Notes: a model not told the origin generated them from the sequence alone. Positions 46,441 to 59,511 are shown, numbered from the stretch's first letter. The stretch: DNA of 64,000 nt from Psilocybe azurescens (GCA_023853785.1 JAJIRX010000622.1:930001-994000), one strand, 5' to 3'. Program-made: numbers and translations.

Positions 46441-48930
46441 TTCTGTTAGGTTCTCTGGTCCCATTTCTCGCATTCCAATCACTGCCTTGTTCGGACTTTG
46501 TCGCGCAATATTGATTCATGTAACAGTATCCTCCCTTCCGTTATACATAAGTAGCCTCCGAGCCTGAGGAGTCAGAAAAAGGTCCGTCGAGGAGGTCGTG
46601 CCCCCAGTTGCTGAACCGACACGGATTTTTGACCACCGGTCCCAATAACCAGAAACTGTAGAGCCCACAAAGTCTATTTTGAACAAATTGTTAGCTCCAT
46701 CGTTCCAAACCAAAATATGGCAAATACGAGTGTTCTAGAGCAGATTTTTTAGTTGAAGGTTGGGTACCAAAATTTGATGGTGCAACAGAAATGCGTCGAA
46801 AGAAACAATGTATGATGACAAGATGTCCTTCATGCATGCTTATGCGTATTTCAGAACCACCGATAGTCGCATGCATCCAGCGAAACTGAGTGTGAAATAT
46901 AGCAGCTATGGATTACTCGTACTGCAGAGTCAAAGCAGTAAGATAGGGTCGTCGTTCCGGAATCGGGATAGACAAGGTTTAAAGTGAGTAGTTAAACTTT
47001 TGAGTAGTTATCAACTACCTTCTCCTCTCCTCTCGAGCCTGCGAAGTAGTGCTTGAGGGTATGGTGGATAGGGAAAGAGGGATCCTCTTCGAGCTTCCAC
47101 CTTTGCAATTGAGCGCAGAACTTCACGCATGAGTGCTAGTACTTGGTCAGGAGCAAGCCAGGCGTGGCTAAATTGAGTTTTGTTTGAAACTTGGCACGTT
47201 TTTCACTTCAACTTTTTATCAAAAAAGAATTGCAGGGAGCCGAACAAATGTACTTCACTCATCTATGAACTAAAACTATTCAGATATCCTCTTAGATTCT
47301 ATTGACTGCCTAAAACAAGATATTACTCGAGCATCCTCAAATCCCACATAGCTGGTCCATGCTGGCAGCAGTGTAGAGGGATCGAGGTCATCAAAGCTGA
47401 TCTTAGCTCCTTGGAAAAGACCACAGCACATCAGCTTTTGAAGGAGAATTGGGCGTCTTTGGAATTACTCAGTTCTACAAACATGGCTACTAAATCGAAC
47501 TGCTCAATGGAAAGAACATCGTCGAAGCGGCGAAGTCGACTGGTGGTGAAATGCTAGGCGATAAGCTGAAAATTAAATCCCTCATCGAGGACAGCGTCAT
47601 CGAATCCGGAATCCCTTGAACCTTTGTTTACATCCCGATATATTATGAGAATTTCTGGACTAGATCCCTCGCTCCATCGTACAGAAACGAGACGGGTTTT
47701 AGCGGGAGCGTTGGATGCTTGCCAGACATCCTAAAGACTTGATCCAGAAACTCGAGAATAGAGCAGAGGGTGTTCAGGACTTAAGAGGGACGTCGTAATC
47801 ATGAGTGCACAATAGACTTGTGGAAAACGAGGCGTCGAAGACACAATGAGGGTATGGCCTGATATGGCCGCCCCATAAGACAAAGGAAAGGCAAGTACGA
47901 CGCAATGTGAGGTTTCCAACTTTGGTCACGTATGAAACCTTCAGAATAACGTACTAGCCTGGTCGGGTTTCAACTGCCGTCAGGTATACTGCCTAAGGTG
48001 TAGTCAATTTGTGGACCTGATTTGTTCTTAGACGACGTGGTGATTCGCAGTCATTCGGCCTGCATTGAATCGTTGATGCTGGCTATGTTCCACCTGTGCC
48101 ACAGGGTCAGAACATATATAAGCTTGGTTCATCTATTCAACGTATATAATAGAGAAATAGCCACCTTTGCTCATTCCCATCTGCAACCTAAACCATTCTT
48201 TCTCTCCGATGCGATCCAACCGAGTGATGAGTTCATTCATATCCGCCACTTCTTGCAAGCCATACCGATCCTCAGGCGTGAGACGCTTCTGGTCACTAAG
48301 CATAGCTTTTGTATCCACATGGTGGAAATCAAGATACCGTAGGCCTATAGAGCAGAAAAATTTAACGTGTTCCACCTTGAAGACATAGAGCAAGTACCTC
48401 TGGCATGTTCGAGAAATGATTTTATGGAATCTCTTTCTCCATCAAAAACAAGAACACCTGGTTTTCCCGTCTATCCTGACACATGTCAATGGATTTATTT
48501 TGTCCATTATAATATCTCGTACTTTCACAAATCCTGAAACTTGTGACTGAAGTGCAAAGCGCTTCAACCGCCGAAACTTGGAAGGATTTGAGATATCTAA
48601 GACAAGTATTGCTAAATTGAAGTGACAAATAATAACCAGTGGACTTGCGATGCATTCGCGCCAGAGAAATAAAAAGCTGGCCGGAAGTTTGGGACGTCAT
48701 ATTGGGAGCATTGCCAATGCTAGTCGTTCAAGTAGAGTTGAGGACGGTCAAGTTCAAGTTCAAGCGAATGGCTTGTGCCGATGCCGGCACGCGTAAATGC
48801 CACGTGCTTGGTGGATTAGGTCATCAATGACATCATTACTTTAGCAAGTAATTTGTCGAAGATGATTGGAGCGCTTTAAATAGGGTTTGGCCATCTGGAT
48901 CCTTTGTGGCTCCTTTTAGCTTGCAGTCGA
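46441..48930. other. 2.5 kb intergenic region, no confident gene
   Basis: No family recognised on either strand. The minus-strand stretch 48400-48133 contains a compact segment, KRLTPEDRYGLQEVADMNEL, followed by ITRLDRIGEKEWFRLQMGM, with the look of a real exon but no partner exons I could join. The remainder has frequent stops and looks non-coding or long decayed. Confidence 0.4.
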
Positions 48931-51482
48931 ATGCCATTGCGATTTACTCTCACATCCCTGCTCTCTCACTCTCGTCGACAGACTCTCCTATTAGCTCAAT
49001 CTTATTATTTCAGGCGTACAATGTCTGTCAAAACCATCGCAGTGCTTGATGATTCAGAATTGAAGGATGGACAAATGTACATTGATGGTACTGGATTTGA
49101 TATCAAGTGAAGCTGACTTGTTATCTAGGAAAGAGGTAAACTTTGATGATGGAGGAAAAGTTCTTCTCTCTCGCTTGGGCGACAAGGTGCATGCAACTAG
49201 CGCCTTTTGCACTCATTATGGTGCACCTCTGGCAAAAGGTGTCCTAACTTCCGACGGACGCGTCGTTTGGTAGGATTTAACATGAATACATGCGCGATCT
49301 GCTCTCACCAGTGTGTTGTACCACAGCCCATGGCATGGAGGTGACAAGATCGTCTTTCTCTGCTCAGTTATACGACTGCAATGCTCATGTTTCCCTCGAA
49401 GCTTGTTTCAATGTCTGCACGGGAGACATTGGTACGTCGTCTAGCGCATTGAAGAGATTCACTTATTTCACACTCAAATACAGAGGATGCTCCGGCTCCT
49501 ATGGCTCTCCATTCATTCAAAACTGAAATCAAGGATGGGAAAATACATGTTACAGCTAATCCCGCGAGCACTCAGAAGGCCAACATGTCCCGCCAGGCGA
49601 ATCTACTCGCGACAGGTGTTAACAGCTCTGGTAAAGGTGTTGTCATTGTTGGTGGTGGGTCGGGTGGATTCCACGCCGTAGAAAGCTTGAGAGAAGTATG
49701 CATATCTGCTTATTGATCATATTACCGTTACTAAAATTATACTTAGCATGGCTACTCAGGACCAATCACCATTCTCTCTAAAGAAACCTATAGCCCCATT
49801 GATAGGTGACGGGCTTTCTGTGGCTTATCGTATCTTCCATCTAATAAATCATCACCCATGGTAGGACTAAACTGAGCAAGGCATTAATCACGGATCCAGC
49901 CAAGATTGAATGGCGTACTCCAGCTGATCTGAAGATTAAATATGGTACCAACATTCGCCTTGGAGTAGTGAGTTCTCTCACCAATCTACTGGTTTTAAAT
50001 AACATGATGTCTCGCAGGAAGTAACATCTGTAGATCTTGAGAAGAAGACTGTTGAGCTCGACAGCGGAAAGGACTCCCTTCCGTATGATAAACTGATTCT
50101 TGCACCTGGAGGTACCCCTCGGCGCCTTCCTATTGATGGCGCCCAGTTTGAGAACGTGTATACATTCCGAGGGATTGATGACGCAAAGAAGGTCGACGCC
50201 GGTATGCGCCTATCCATGCTATGAGCGAACAAAATTTCATTTCTCTACCAGTTGCTAAGGAAGGAAAGAAGATGGTTGTCATCGGGAGCTCTTTTATTAG
50301 TATGGAACTGGTCGCTGCTGTCTCCCAGCGCAAGTTGGCCTCGATAGACGTCATTGGAATGGAAGAATTCCCGTTCGAGGCCGTTCTGGGTAAGGCTATA
50401 GGTGAAGGTTTGATGAAGGTGACTGCAGCCATTGATATCATCCATTCATGATTTGACAAGCTGCATGTTCTCCTGTACTAGTATCACGAAGCATGGCAGG
50501 GTACCAAATTTCACATGTCTAGCAAGGTGAACAAGATCGTTCCCAAGGAAGATGACCCCAACGTCGCGGCAGGCGTGGTTGTTAATGGAACTACTATTCC
50601 ATGCGATTTTGTCATAATGGGTGTAGGAGTAGCGCCCGCCACACAATTCCTTAAAGGAAGCGGCATTGAGATTGAGAAGGATGGCGGCATCAAAGTTGAC
50701 GAATATTTGAGGGTAAAAACAGGGCCGGATACCAAGGATGTGTATGCCATTGGTGAGTCCGGATAACTTGTAAATATGCGACTCGACTCTCAATAACGGT
50801 CCGACAGGCGATATTGCCATTTACCCACAGCACAACGGCGGCGAGGCAAGAATAGAACACTGGAATGTATGTGATCAGAGATTCGACAAGGTTTAAATCG
50901 CTGATAGATTATACGTTAACAAGGTGGCTGGGAATCATGGCAGAGCGGTTGGTTGCACTATTTCAGGAAAATCTCAACCATTCGTGAAGGTACCCGTATT
51001 CTGGAGCGCTCGTGAGTCACATAGCGATTGTGATAGTGATGTATCTGATTAAGTGTTTCAGAGGGCCAGCAACTACGGTACTGTGGTTTCGGTGCTAAGT
51101 TTGAAGATGTGATTATCAAAGGAGAGCCGGCCGATTTGAAGGTACGCATCTTGATCTTTCTTTTATTTGTGATGCGCCAAACTGAATCTTCTCATGTTCA
51201 TTAAGTTCATCGCATATTACGTTAAGGAGGGAAAGATTGTGGCTGTAGCAAGGTGATTATTTGTGGCTGATCAAAGTTATGCATTCTCCAGAACTTATAC
51301 AATGGCTGTGTAGCATGCAGAATGATCCCGTAGTATCCAAGGCCTCTGAGCTATTGCGCTTAGGTTTGATGCCTTCTCCGGAGGAAGTCAAAAATGGGAA
51401 GGTAGACATGAATTACCAATCCTTTTTATCTGAGCTAAATGATATTGATTATCTTGCCACGATAGGACCTGCTTACCATTGA
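48931..51482 (+). CDS. Rieske-domain AIF-like NAD(P)H oxidoreductase (AIFM3 type)
   Basis: Flavoprotein of the apoptosis-inducing-factor 3/ferredoxin reductase-like group. A likely mitochondrial presequence ([20 protein letters not shown]) is followed by a Rieske 2Fe-2S domain: CTHYGAPL and, split over two tiny exons, CPWHGACF. The FAD Rossmann fold begins [19 protein letters not shown]; then SYEx-like [13 protein letters not shown], the NAD fold [20 protein letters not shown], the second FAD motif DVYAIGDIA, and [13 protein letters not shown]. The C-terminal part has [20 protein letters not shown] and [15 protein letters not shown]. It has at least ten short introns, one splitting the Met codon after KDGQ. 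Redox partner unknown. All frames join cleanly, unlike several neighbours. Confidence 0.9.
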
Positions 51483-51637
51483 CATCAGTTCCGCCAACAC
51501 CAAAGCTAAAGTAGCCTCGTGATTCTGAAAACAGACCGGGGTGGAGGATTTAGGAATTATAATGGCCAGTCCATTGAGGCTGTTCATAATTTTTGGCATC
51601 GTGATTGAAATTGAAGATAGGCGCTTAACTAAATAAA

Positions 51638-51670
51638 TTTGTACTTTGCTTTGTACTTTGTACTTTGTAC
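51638..51670 (+). repeat. short tandem repeat TTTGTAC
   Basis: Imperfect repetition of TTTGTACTTTG over about 33 bp downstream of the oxidoreductase gene. Confidence 0.7.
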
Positions 51671-51759
51671 GACTTATGACTTTTTTTCTTTTTTTTTTGG
51701 ACTCTCGTTACGTAAATGATTTGAAATGGGACGTTGCGTAAATTATTATCTCTTAATTG

Positions 51760-51786
51760 ACGCGTTGTATCCATTTATTGACGCGT
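51760..51786 (+). promoter_or_regulatory. paired MCB (ACGCGT) boxes upstream of POLH
   Basis: Two exact copies of TTGACGCGTTGT stand 21 bp apart (ACGCGT at 51760-51765 and 51781-51786), about 165-190 bp before the polymerase eta start codon. ACGCGT is the known MBF (Mbp1/Swi6-type) site that drives G1/S expression of replication and repair genes in yeasts. Spacing of two helical turns favours a real element. The function is inferred. Confidence 0.5.
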
Positions 51787-51949
51787 TGTCACACGGTCAC
51801 ACTCATCTAAACAATCTTGGTTCAATTGCTTATGCATGCAATTTGAATCTATTCCTCCCATTACGCCCACATAATCCTCAATCGTGAAGAATTGGATATA
51901 ATACCTTTTGGAACGCTAGGCATTAATTTTAGCGAACTTTGAACCTACA

Positions 51950-54590
51950 ATGACGCCAAATTCACCACTGAAATCTAAGCTCGTCTGGCAAGGCAAAGAC
52001 AAAGCTACAGAATCCGCACAAGACTTTGACGACCTCAACCCAGTAATCACCTATCGACATGTACTTTCCAATAACTTGGGTGTACGGGATCCACTTCGTA
52101 TTATTGGACTTTGCGACAGCGATGCCTTTTACGCGGCATGTGAGATGAACCGACTCGGGGTCGACCCAGATACGCCGCTGGTGGTTCTGCAGTGGGAATC
52201 GCTGATTGCTGTGAATTATCCCGCGAGGAAGTACGGGATATCTCGTATGGACAAGAAGAAGGATGCTCTGAAGAGGTGCCCGCATTTGAAGGTGGTTCAT
52301 GTTGCGACGTACAAGGAAGGGGAGAAAGAGCCTGGATATTGGGATAATGTGGACACCAATACACATAAAGTGCGCCTCTTTGTTGCATTCTTTGAAAAGC
52401 ATACCGGAATAACTGATACGAACGCGCTTGCCTCAGGTATCATTGGATTATTATCGTGAGGAGAGCTTGAAGATCGCTGCCATGTTTAAAGAGCTGCTGC
52501 CTGGATGCGAACTTGGTACGTGATACTTCTTCCCAGTTTATTCAGGAATGCGCCCTCGCTAAGTAGTTGACCATCAAGAAAAGGCATCTATAGATGAGGC
52601 CTTTATAGATTTCACAAAACCTGTGCGGGAAATCCTGCTGCAGCGGTACCCATATTTGGCCCAAGTGCCCCCGACGGCATCGACACCCCACTACCTCCGC
52701 CTCCGCCCATCATATGGGATGGGCTGGGAAATTGATACCTGTCAAGCCACGGATGCCACCTGTCGAGGAGAAACCCGCGGAGGACCCTGCGGAGGGTCAG
52801 CAGAGAAAACATGAAGATGTCGAGTCGCCGGAAAGCGGACAGCAGCAGGAGTCGGAGAGCAAGGTGCATCAGCAGTCAACGGAGACCAGAGGACAGGATG
52901 TCGAGGATATATCTCTCACTTGGAACGATGTCGCCTTGTCTATTGCAGCAGAGCTGATGGGAAATGCGAGAGAAGAGGTGCGAGTCAAGTTGGGCTACAG
53001 CACATCCGCGGTTAGTCGTCTTTATTGTTCCGTCGATATTTGAAGTATCTGATCAGTGGTGCAGGGAATCGCAAGGAACAAATTTCTTGCCAAGGTGACA
53101 TTTCTAGACTCGTGCTTTCTAATCTGGAGAGGCGTTGATGAAGATTTCATTATAGCTCACAGCCTCGTATAAGAAGCCTAACAACCAAGTTTGTGACCAT
53201 ACAATTCAGATTAACTTTATTGCTCACAATCATGACACATACAGAGTATTCTAAGAAATGATGCAATACCCAATTACCTGAAGCCCATGCAATTCCAGAA
53301 GGTGCGTTAGTATCCGATAGGATACCCAAACTTAAACTTAACCCTTTTTTCTGCGCTCCTAGATTAGGTTTCTGGGTGGAAAACTCGGTGACGCTTTGGC
53401 AAAGAGTATGATGTTTCCACAGTTGGAGATCTGTTGTGCGTGCAATTCCTTTCCGCTTCATTCCCGATCTTAATCAAAGATGTATTATAGGACAATCAGC
53501 CTTGGTATGCCAGCTCGCACAGGTTCATTCATGATGCTAATAGACAATCCAGATGAGATGCAAGACAAATTTGGAGAGAGTTCCCTATGGATCTATGAGG
53601 TCTTGAGGTGAGGGTTGTCATGATAATGAGGAAGATTGTACCAATAATAATGTTTTTCGCAGGGGAATTGACAGAAGCGAAGGTATCTTCCGGCTTCGAT
53701 ATCATTTATCTATTCAATTGACGATAATCACATTGTAGTCAAAGATAAAGGTTCTACTCTCAACAAGAGTATGCTAGCCTCTAAGAATTTACCGAAGCCA
53801 ATTACCAAGGCTTCAGAAGGGCAGCACTGGATTCGAGTTCTTGCAGCTGAATTGGCGTTGCGGTTGAACAATGCTCGCAAGATTTCCCCAAATCTTTGGC
53901 CTAAGACGTTAGTGCTACATGCTAGGAAAGGTCAGACATTCAATTACTGTATCCCAGGCAATCACAAAGCGAAATGTTTTGATAAATTTAGGTTACGAAG
54001 CTGGAAGATCAAAACAGTCTTCTTTCCCGTTCCACCGGGAAGTGACTGTAGATATTATTGCAGCTGCTGGAGATAAGCTGTGGAAAGAACTGGTTGGAAA
54101 TAGCTCAATATTGAAAGTATCCAGCGTCCAGTTGGCATTTACAGGAATTGACGTGGCAGAGACTGGCCAACGAAGCATCGAAGGATTTTTAAAACCTACT
54201 TCAAGTACGGCGAAAAAGCGACCACGGGAACCAGCCGTCATCAGTGATGTTCAAGTTGAGGACGAGCCGCCTCAAGACGCCACAGTCACATCGGCCGGCG
54301 ACGTCGATGACCTTGACGACAAACCATCCCATGTGCTCAATGCAACGTACGCTTGTGCCAGATGTGGAAAGTCATTCCAAGTCTCCGGTGCAAATCAGTC
54401 AAGTTCAATTGATGAACAAATGACGCGACTAAAAATGGAACACGACGATTTTCACTTTGCACAGGACTTGGCCGGTGAAGGCAACCCTCGTTCGATTATT
54501 ACTGTAACCGAGAAAAAACCCACCAAAACGAGCAAAAAGCGAAAGACAACACCTGGGCCGTTCGGAATCGAAAAGTTCTTTCGCAAGTGA
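51950..54590 (+). CDS. RAD30: DNA polymerase eta (Y-family translesion polymerase)
   Basis: Copies past UV photoproducts. Palm metal ligands lie in GLCDSDAFYAACEMNRLGV and KASIDEAFIDFT. Finger region PLVVLQWESLIAVNYPARKY; GISRMDKKKDALKRCPHLK; thumb/HhH region LGYSTSAGIARNKFLAK, then FLGGKLGDALAKEYDVSTVG and FGESSLWIYEVLRGIDRSEV; little finger HREVTVDIIAAAGDKLWKEL. A UBZ-type zinc finger, YACARCGKSFQ with HDDFH, follows, and a PIP-like GIEKFF stands at the extreme C-terminus, both used to reach ubiquitinated PCNA. It is fragmented into many exons. Two frame breaks lie in the Pro-rich insert: C5 at 52668-52672, and A3 at 52729-52731. Adding one base at each gives a continuous PDGIDTPLPP..GLGxLIPVK. 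Confidence 0.93.
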
Positions 54591-55048
54591 CAAGAAATCC
54601 GCAGCGATAAGACAGAGAGACCAAATCGTACAGGTACGTTTATAGGACCCCGGTTATGGCTTTCCTGTGCATCGTTGATGGTCGTGAGGTTCACTTTCAT
54701 GACATCCAGTCTATCCTTTCCTTCTCATACTATGTCATCAAAGGGAATAAATAAATCTTTGTAAACACGTGTACACACTCGTTTCTGGACATCTGGCGTC
54801 AATAACCAATAACGGTTGGTCCAGGCTTTCTCTTGACGTTCGTCGAGGTTTCCATTCCCCACCTCCCAGTTCCCTTTCGCCCATTCTCTCGGACTGGCTC
54901 CTTGCAAGTGTCTTCAGGAGAGACATTTCCAGTTCACGACGTTGGCGCAGGTCACCATTACTTTCTTCGTTCTTTCTCGCTACTTTTAAGCGACCTTTTG
55001 ACACTACAACCCTTACGATCATTTCTACTACATTCCTATCTGGAAGAT
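54591..55048. other. intergenic between POLH and the 7TM gene
   Basis: No gene is supported. It should hold the POLH terminator and the promoter and 5' leader of the receptor-like gene. Confidence 0.5.
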
Positions 55049-57255
55049 ATGTCTGAACCTGCATTTTCGCTTATCCCCTCGAATCAGGTGGGAGGTGCTG
55101 TTGTAAGTGTTTTCGTACATTTGTTGTCGATAGAGCAAGCTCTAACCATATTTATTGATTCCAGGCTGTGAACGTTTTTGCAGTTCTGTCGACTATTGCT
55201 TTGGCGTCAGTCATTCTTAGGGTATTCTGGCTGGCCATTCAACGTCGTAAATCGCCAATCCAGGTCCATGAATGCGTGTTTTTAATACTCAGCTCGGTCA
55301 ATATGCTGCCTGTTTGATAATTGGGATGGTATTCGACGCAGTTGCTGGGGTTATTGGACTGCGATGGGTTATGGAGCAGGGCATCACGGAAGGTAAGCCG
55401 AATGACGGCTTGTTTCGTTTATCGATCTAACGCTTCATGTATCTCGACCCTCAGGCTGGATGTGCAGAGCTCAAGGTCTTAATTCTTCCTTTCTACACAT
55501 AAACTGAATCGTTTTCTAACCGGACCTAATACAATAGCTACCTTGATGCAAGTTGGGAATTTTGCAACAGGATACTTCACCATCGCCATTGCCGTTCACA
55601 CCTTCAACTGTCTAGTATTGAAGATGCGACAGTCTGTCATCATCTGCCGAGCCACTATCATAGCCGGCTGGGTTTTTTCATTCCTCGTTGGTGCGTCTTT
55701 AGTCGTTACACCTACCCACTATCTCCTAACTATTTACATTTCCTGCCTAGCTCTTGGCCCTTTCTTCGTCCAACCTGCAGAAGGGTTCATCTATGGAGCG
55801 GCTGGGCTGATGTGCAGTGTCCGAGCCGAGTTTCCAAAGGCACTATTCATCTTCCATATCTTACCGGTAAGTGGATGTACCTTTATCATCACTGAATATC
55901 GATTGTCTTAGTCTGAAAACTAGATACTCCTTGCTTCTATCTTGGGTGCTATTCTTTATTCGCTCATTTTCCTCGTGCTTCGTGGTACACTCAAGTTCAA
56001 GAGCGGTATCAAGCTTACTTTGAACCCGAATAAGCGCTGGAACGACAAGGAAGGGCTCGGCGAGAACTACCATCGTTTTGTCGCTCGAATTGCCAACAGC
56101 ATGTTGTGGTATGTCTGGATTGATTATCCGCGCCATTCTCGTATTGACAGGTAACTTCTTCTTTAGGTACCCAGTTGGTAAGTATTGGTGATTTGATAAT
56201 CTATGCTTTTTTCTGATCCATTCGATAGCCTATGTTGTATTCCTCATCCCTTACGCTGTCACCCGTCTTTTTATGCTTTCTGGATTTGTTGTGCCATATG
56301 AGGCTGTTGTGTTCGCCTCTATCTGCTGGTTTACATTGAGTAATTGACTGCATCTTTTGTTTCCCATTGGTCACATAAACTAACGGGGTTTCCAGGCTTT
56401 GTAGATGTCCTGCTTCTCTATAATACTTTCCGAGTTCTAGGACCAGCCTTCGAAGCACGATCCGCAGTGTCGACCAGAAAGTCACAATCATTCGCATCAT
56501 CCTCCAATCTTGAGAAGGGCGGCGCAAGCCCTTCTCCACTTGAACGCGCTGTGCTTGAAGAGAAGATCAACCACTACCGCACTCACAGTGAAAATTCGAC
56601 TGCACCTTCAACCCTGAGCGCAGGATCGACGCGACCATTGCGACCTTTGTACTTGAACCATGAAGATTACCGAGGATCATCTCAACCAGCCACGATAGGT
56701 CGTAACATTTTGCCATCGTTTGGCAGGGGTTCGGACATTGCCACACCGCCTCCCATTGTTGTATCTCCCGCACGTTCGACCAGCCGGGATGTGGCGAACC
56801 ATGTTCGGAGCGATTCTTTCACCTCTCTAGGTTTGCCTGCTCCTCCGCGACGAGCTGCTCGAACTTATGACTTGGAGAAACCGGTGCCAGCCATCCCTGA
56901 TTTCCCTGAATCCGACGCAAGCGTGTATTCGACGGATCGGTGGCTATCTCGCCAGCAGTCGACCCAGACATTCGGCCAGAGGGATTCCGCCCTCAAGTCG
57001 CCTTCAATGCTCTCAGATGGAGGACTTTCAGAATGGTCTTCTGTGACGCCACCCCAGAGCTACGGCCAGCCTTTGCTCAGCGCAGTTGGCTCTTTCCCCA
57101 GTGCACAGGTTTATACTAAATCACCTCCGGTGTCGGCATCAGTTGAACGCAGCATCTCGGCCCAGGCAACTTCTCAAGTGAGAGGCCATCGACCATTACT
57201 GCTCCCGCGCGGCAGCTCCCCTGACTTGAGGAACTCGCATTCACGCAATTCATAG
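55049..57255 (+). CDS. seven-transmembrane receptor-like protein (Git3/cAMP-receptor-like)
   Basis: Start MSEPAFSLIPSNQVGGAV at 55049. Seven hydrophobic segments are spread over about eight exons: FAVLSTIALASVILRVFWLA; AACLIIGMVFDAVAGVIGLR; ATLMQVGNFATGYFTIAIAV; AGWVFSFLVALGPFF; LPILLASILGAILYSLIFLV; AYVVFLIPYAVTRLFMLSGF; and AVVFASICWFTLSFVDVLL. The RAQATLMQ motif before helix 3, and the long basic, Ser/Pro-rich C-terminal tail (about 280 residues, ending NSHSRNS), resemble fungal nutrient-sensing GPCRs. The ligand is unknown, and a non-receptor 7TM protein is possible. All exons join in frame. Confidence 0.7.
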
Positions 57256-57953
57256 AAAATTTTACTTTCGTTCTACATGCATACTTTTGAGAACTCTGAG
57301 AGCTTCTCGCTTGACACGATTATTTAATATCGTTCCGCTCATACTTCTATGGGCCATTTTCCCAGTGGGAATGCGGTGTAGCTAGTTATTTTATTCTGGA
57401 AGGGACATTGTATTTTTACTTGCTAGAAGGGGCGTGCTTGGCCAGATATCTAGAATAAGCATAATCGGCTCACGTATTAGTCAAGTGTCGAACACTGCTG
57501 GGTTACATACCATGGTTCTCATAGTTTTCTATGAGTTATTTCTTAGTCGTTTCTATTGGACTATTCAGGGTTAATGAAATAGTTGAGGAATAGCGTCAAT
57601 TCCGCACAAACGAGGTTCGCGAGTGCAAGAGCGCCTGATTTTATTTGACGCGCTATTGAAACCTGTGGTCGTACTTACGTCGCGCCACGCGACGCGCTCA
57701 TGTACAGGGGACCACGTGACCACTGGTGACAACAGTTCTGAGGACATGATGATCTGTTCCAGCCTTTTACCGCCATCTGAATAGCAGAACCTCTCTCTTT
57801 CGGTGGGGTTCTGGTTCGAAAACAAGCATATGACAACGGATAAAAAGTAATCAACGCGTTATATCTCCCACAAGGTCATCAATTAACTAGCAAACTGTGA
57901 TTCCGACTCGGATCCCCTGGCTACATACTTCAAGTTATTGCCCGGGACTTGAC
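57256..57953. other. intergenic between 7TM gene and CIA30
   Basis: No gene. Two short palindromes lie in the CIA30 upstream part: CGTCGCGCCACGCGACG at 57681-57697 and the E-box-like CCACGTGA at 57711-57718. An ACGCGT lies at 57856-57861. Regulatory meaning is speculative. Confidence 0.4.
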
Positions 57954-59045
57954 ATGTCACATCTAACCAAATACCTCCAGAGGACTATCCAGCTCTTTGG
58001 AAAGGGCGTCGAGAATGGTACGCGCATCGGTCAACTTGTGCATCAATCACCCAAACCCTACTAATACTAAATACACACAGTTGTTCTGATGAAAGGCGCT
58101 GATGCGCCCATACGTGGTCCGAAGACGGTGTTCACCTTCAATACACCGGAAGATATCCAAGGGTTTGCGACGGGGTGCGACGGAGATATAGGAGGGCTGT
58201 CGACTGTGGCTCTGGAGCTGGACGAACGGCCAGAGGTCAATTCGAGCATCGGGAAGGCCGCCACGGGCGTATTTCGGGGCGAGATGCGCCTGAACGTTAA
58301 ACCTGGAATGGAGAAGAAAATCCGGGGCGGATATGCTGGATTCAGGAATAAGGTGCGAGCTGAAACTTTCGTTGCTTGCTGCTGTTAAGTTTGAAATGAA
58401 GTTTCTGTTCTAATCCTATGTCCAATTCCCCATTTTAACAGAACAGGCCCGCGTTTCTGTATGGTAATCTGACCGAGGATGCGTCGGGTTACGAGTATCT
58501 GGCTCTGCGTCTTCGCCTAGCCGGTGAACCGCAAACTCATAATTCGTACTTCGTCAACCTCCAAACCGACGGCCCCGTCTCCACCGATCTCTGGCAACAC
58601 CGGTTGTATTTCCGGAAACAGGACGCCTGGGAGGATCTATTCGTGCGTTTGCTATTTCTCACTCTCAGCGTTTATACCATTATCATAAACACGACTGATG
58701 CTCGAGATATGATTCATTGCACATTGTAGATTCCTTTTAATAATTTTGTGCGAACCAACGCGGGCGAGATGTCCCAGAAACAAATTGCGATGTACCGCGA
58801 AAAAATCAAGAGCATAGGCATATCAATTCTCGGCGGAAATAGTGGCGTGGAGGGCAAATATGAACTGGGAATCGACGAGATACGGTTCGTGAATGAAGAA
58901 GATGCAGTTGACTCGGTGGCAAGTGCGTGTTGTATTCCAAATTGCCATTGTTGTCCTCCCAATTAATACTGATGTTGTTTTTACAGATTCTACACTAGCG
59001 ACAGATTCGTCTGAGAAAGACACTAACGAGAAGGCAACATTTTGA
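57954..59045 (+). CDS. CIA30 / NDUFAF1-like complex I assembly factor
   Basis: Complex I intermediate-associated protein 30 family. Start MSHLTKYLQRTIQLFGKGVE; the conserved jelly-roll-like CIA30 domain reads FTFNTPEDIQGFATGCDGDI, GVFRGEMRLN, GYAGFRNK, AFLYGNLTEDASGYEYLALR, NSYFVNLQTDGPV, DLWQHRLYFRKQDAWEDLFI-PFNNF, and IGISILGGNSGVEGKYELGI-DEIRFV. Four introns; the tail KDTNEKATF is acidic. The protein acts in mitochondria to assemble the membrane arm of NADH dehydrogenase. It lacks an obvious long presequence. Its 3' end faces Ras with about 470 bp between the stops. Confidence 0.9.
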
Positions 59046-59511
59046 TTAACACCTCGTCGCTCTCCCGCGCCACCTTCTAGCTGGATGGTGAATGAATGGA
59101 AGATGTATCATCTTCAAATCACACATCATTGCAAAATAGGCATTGATGTGAAGACTTGATCGTCCCTCCATAGCGAAAGCCACTCCAGAGTAAAAGCGTC
59201 CAACCTGATGGTTGTCATGTTTTATATTTTTAACTTTAACTTTTAAGCAATACAAAAGTAGCTATCAAGGGAGAAGAAAATTGAATCTAAACTGTAATGT
59301 GTACAAATTTGCTATGATGCAAAAAATATTCCGACCGATGGGGAAAAGAAAGTCTAAATCCAAAAACTGAGCAAAACTGGAGGTGAGTGCCGAGAAAGGA
59401 GACGGGAAAGGAGATAGAGCATGAAGGGTTTGGGGTAATAGAAGGTAGAAGGTAGTCAGCGTATGGAAGAAAAAAGATCAAATATGCAAGGAATGTAGAC
59501 GACGGGGATGT

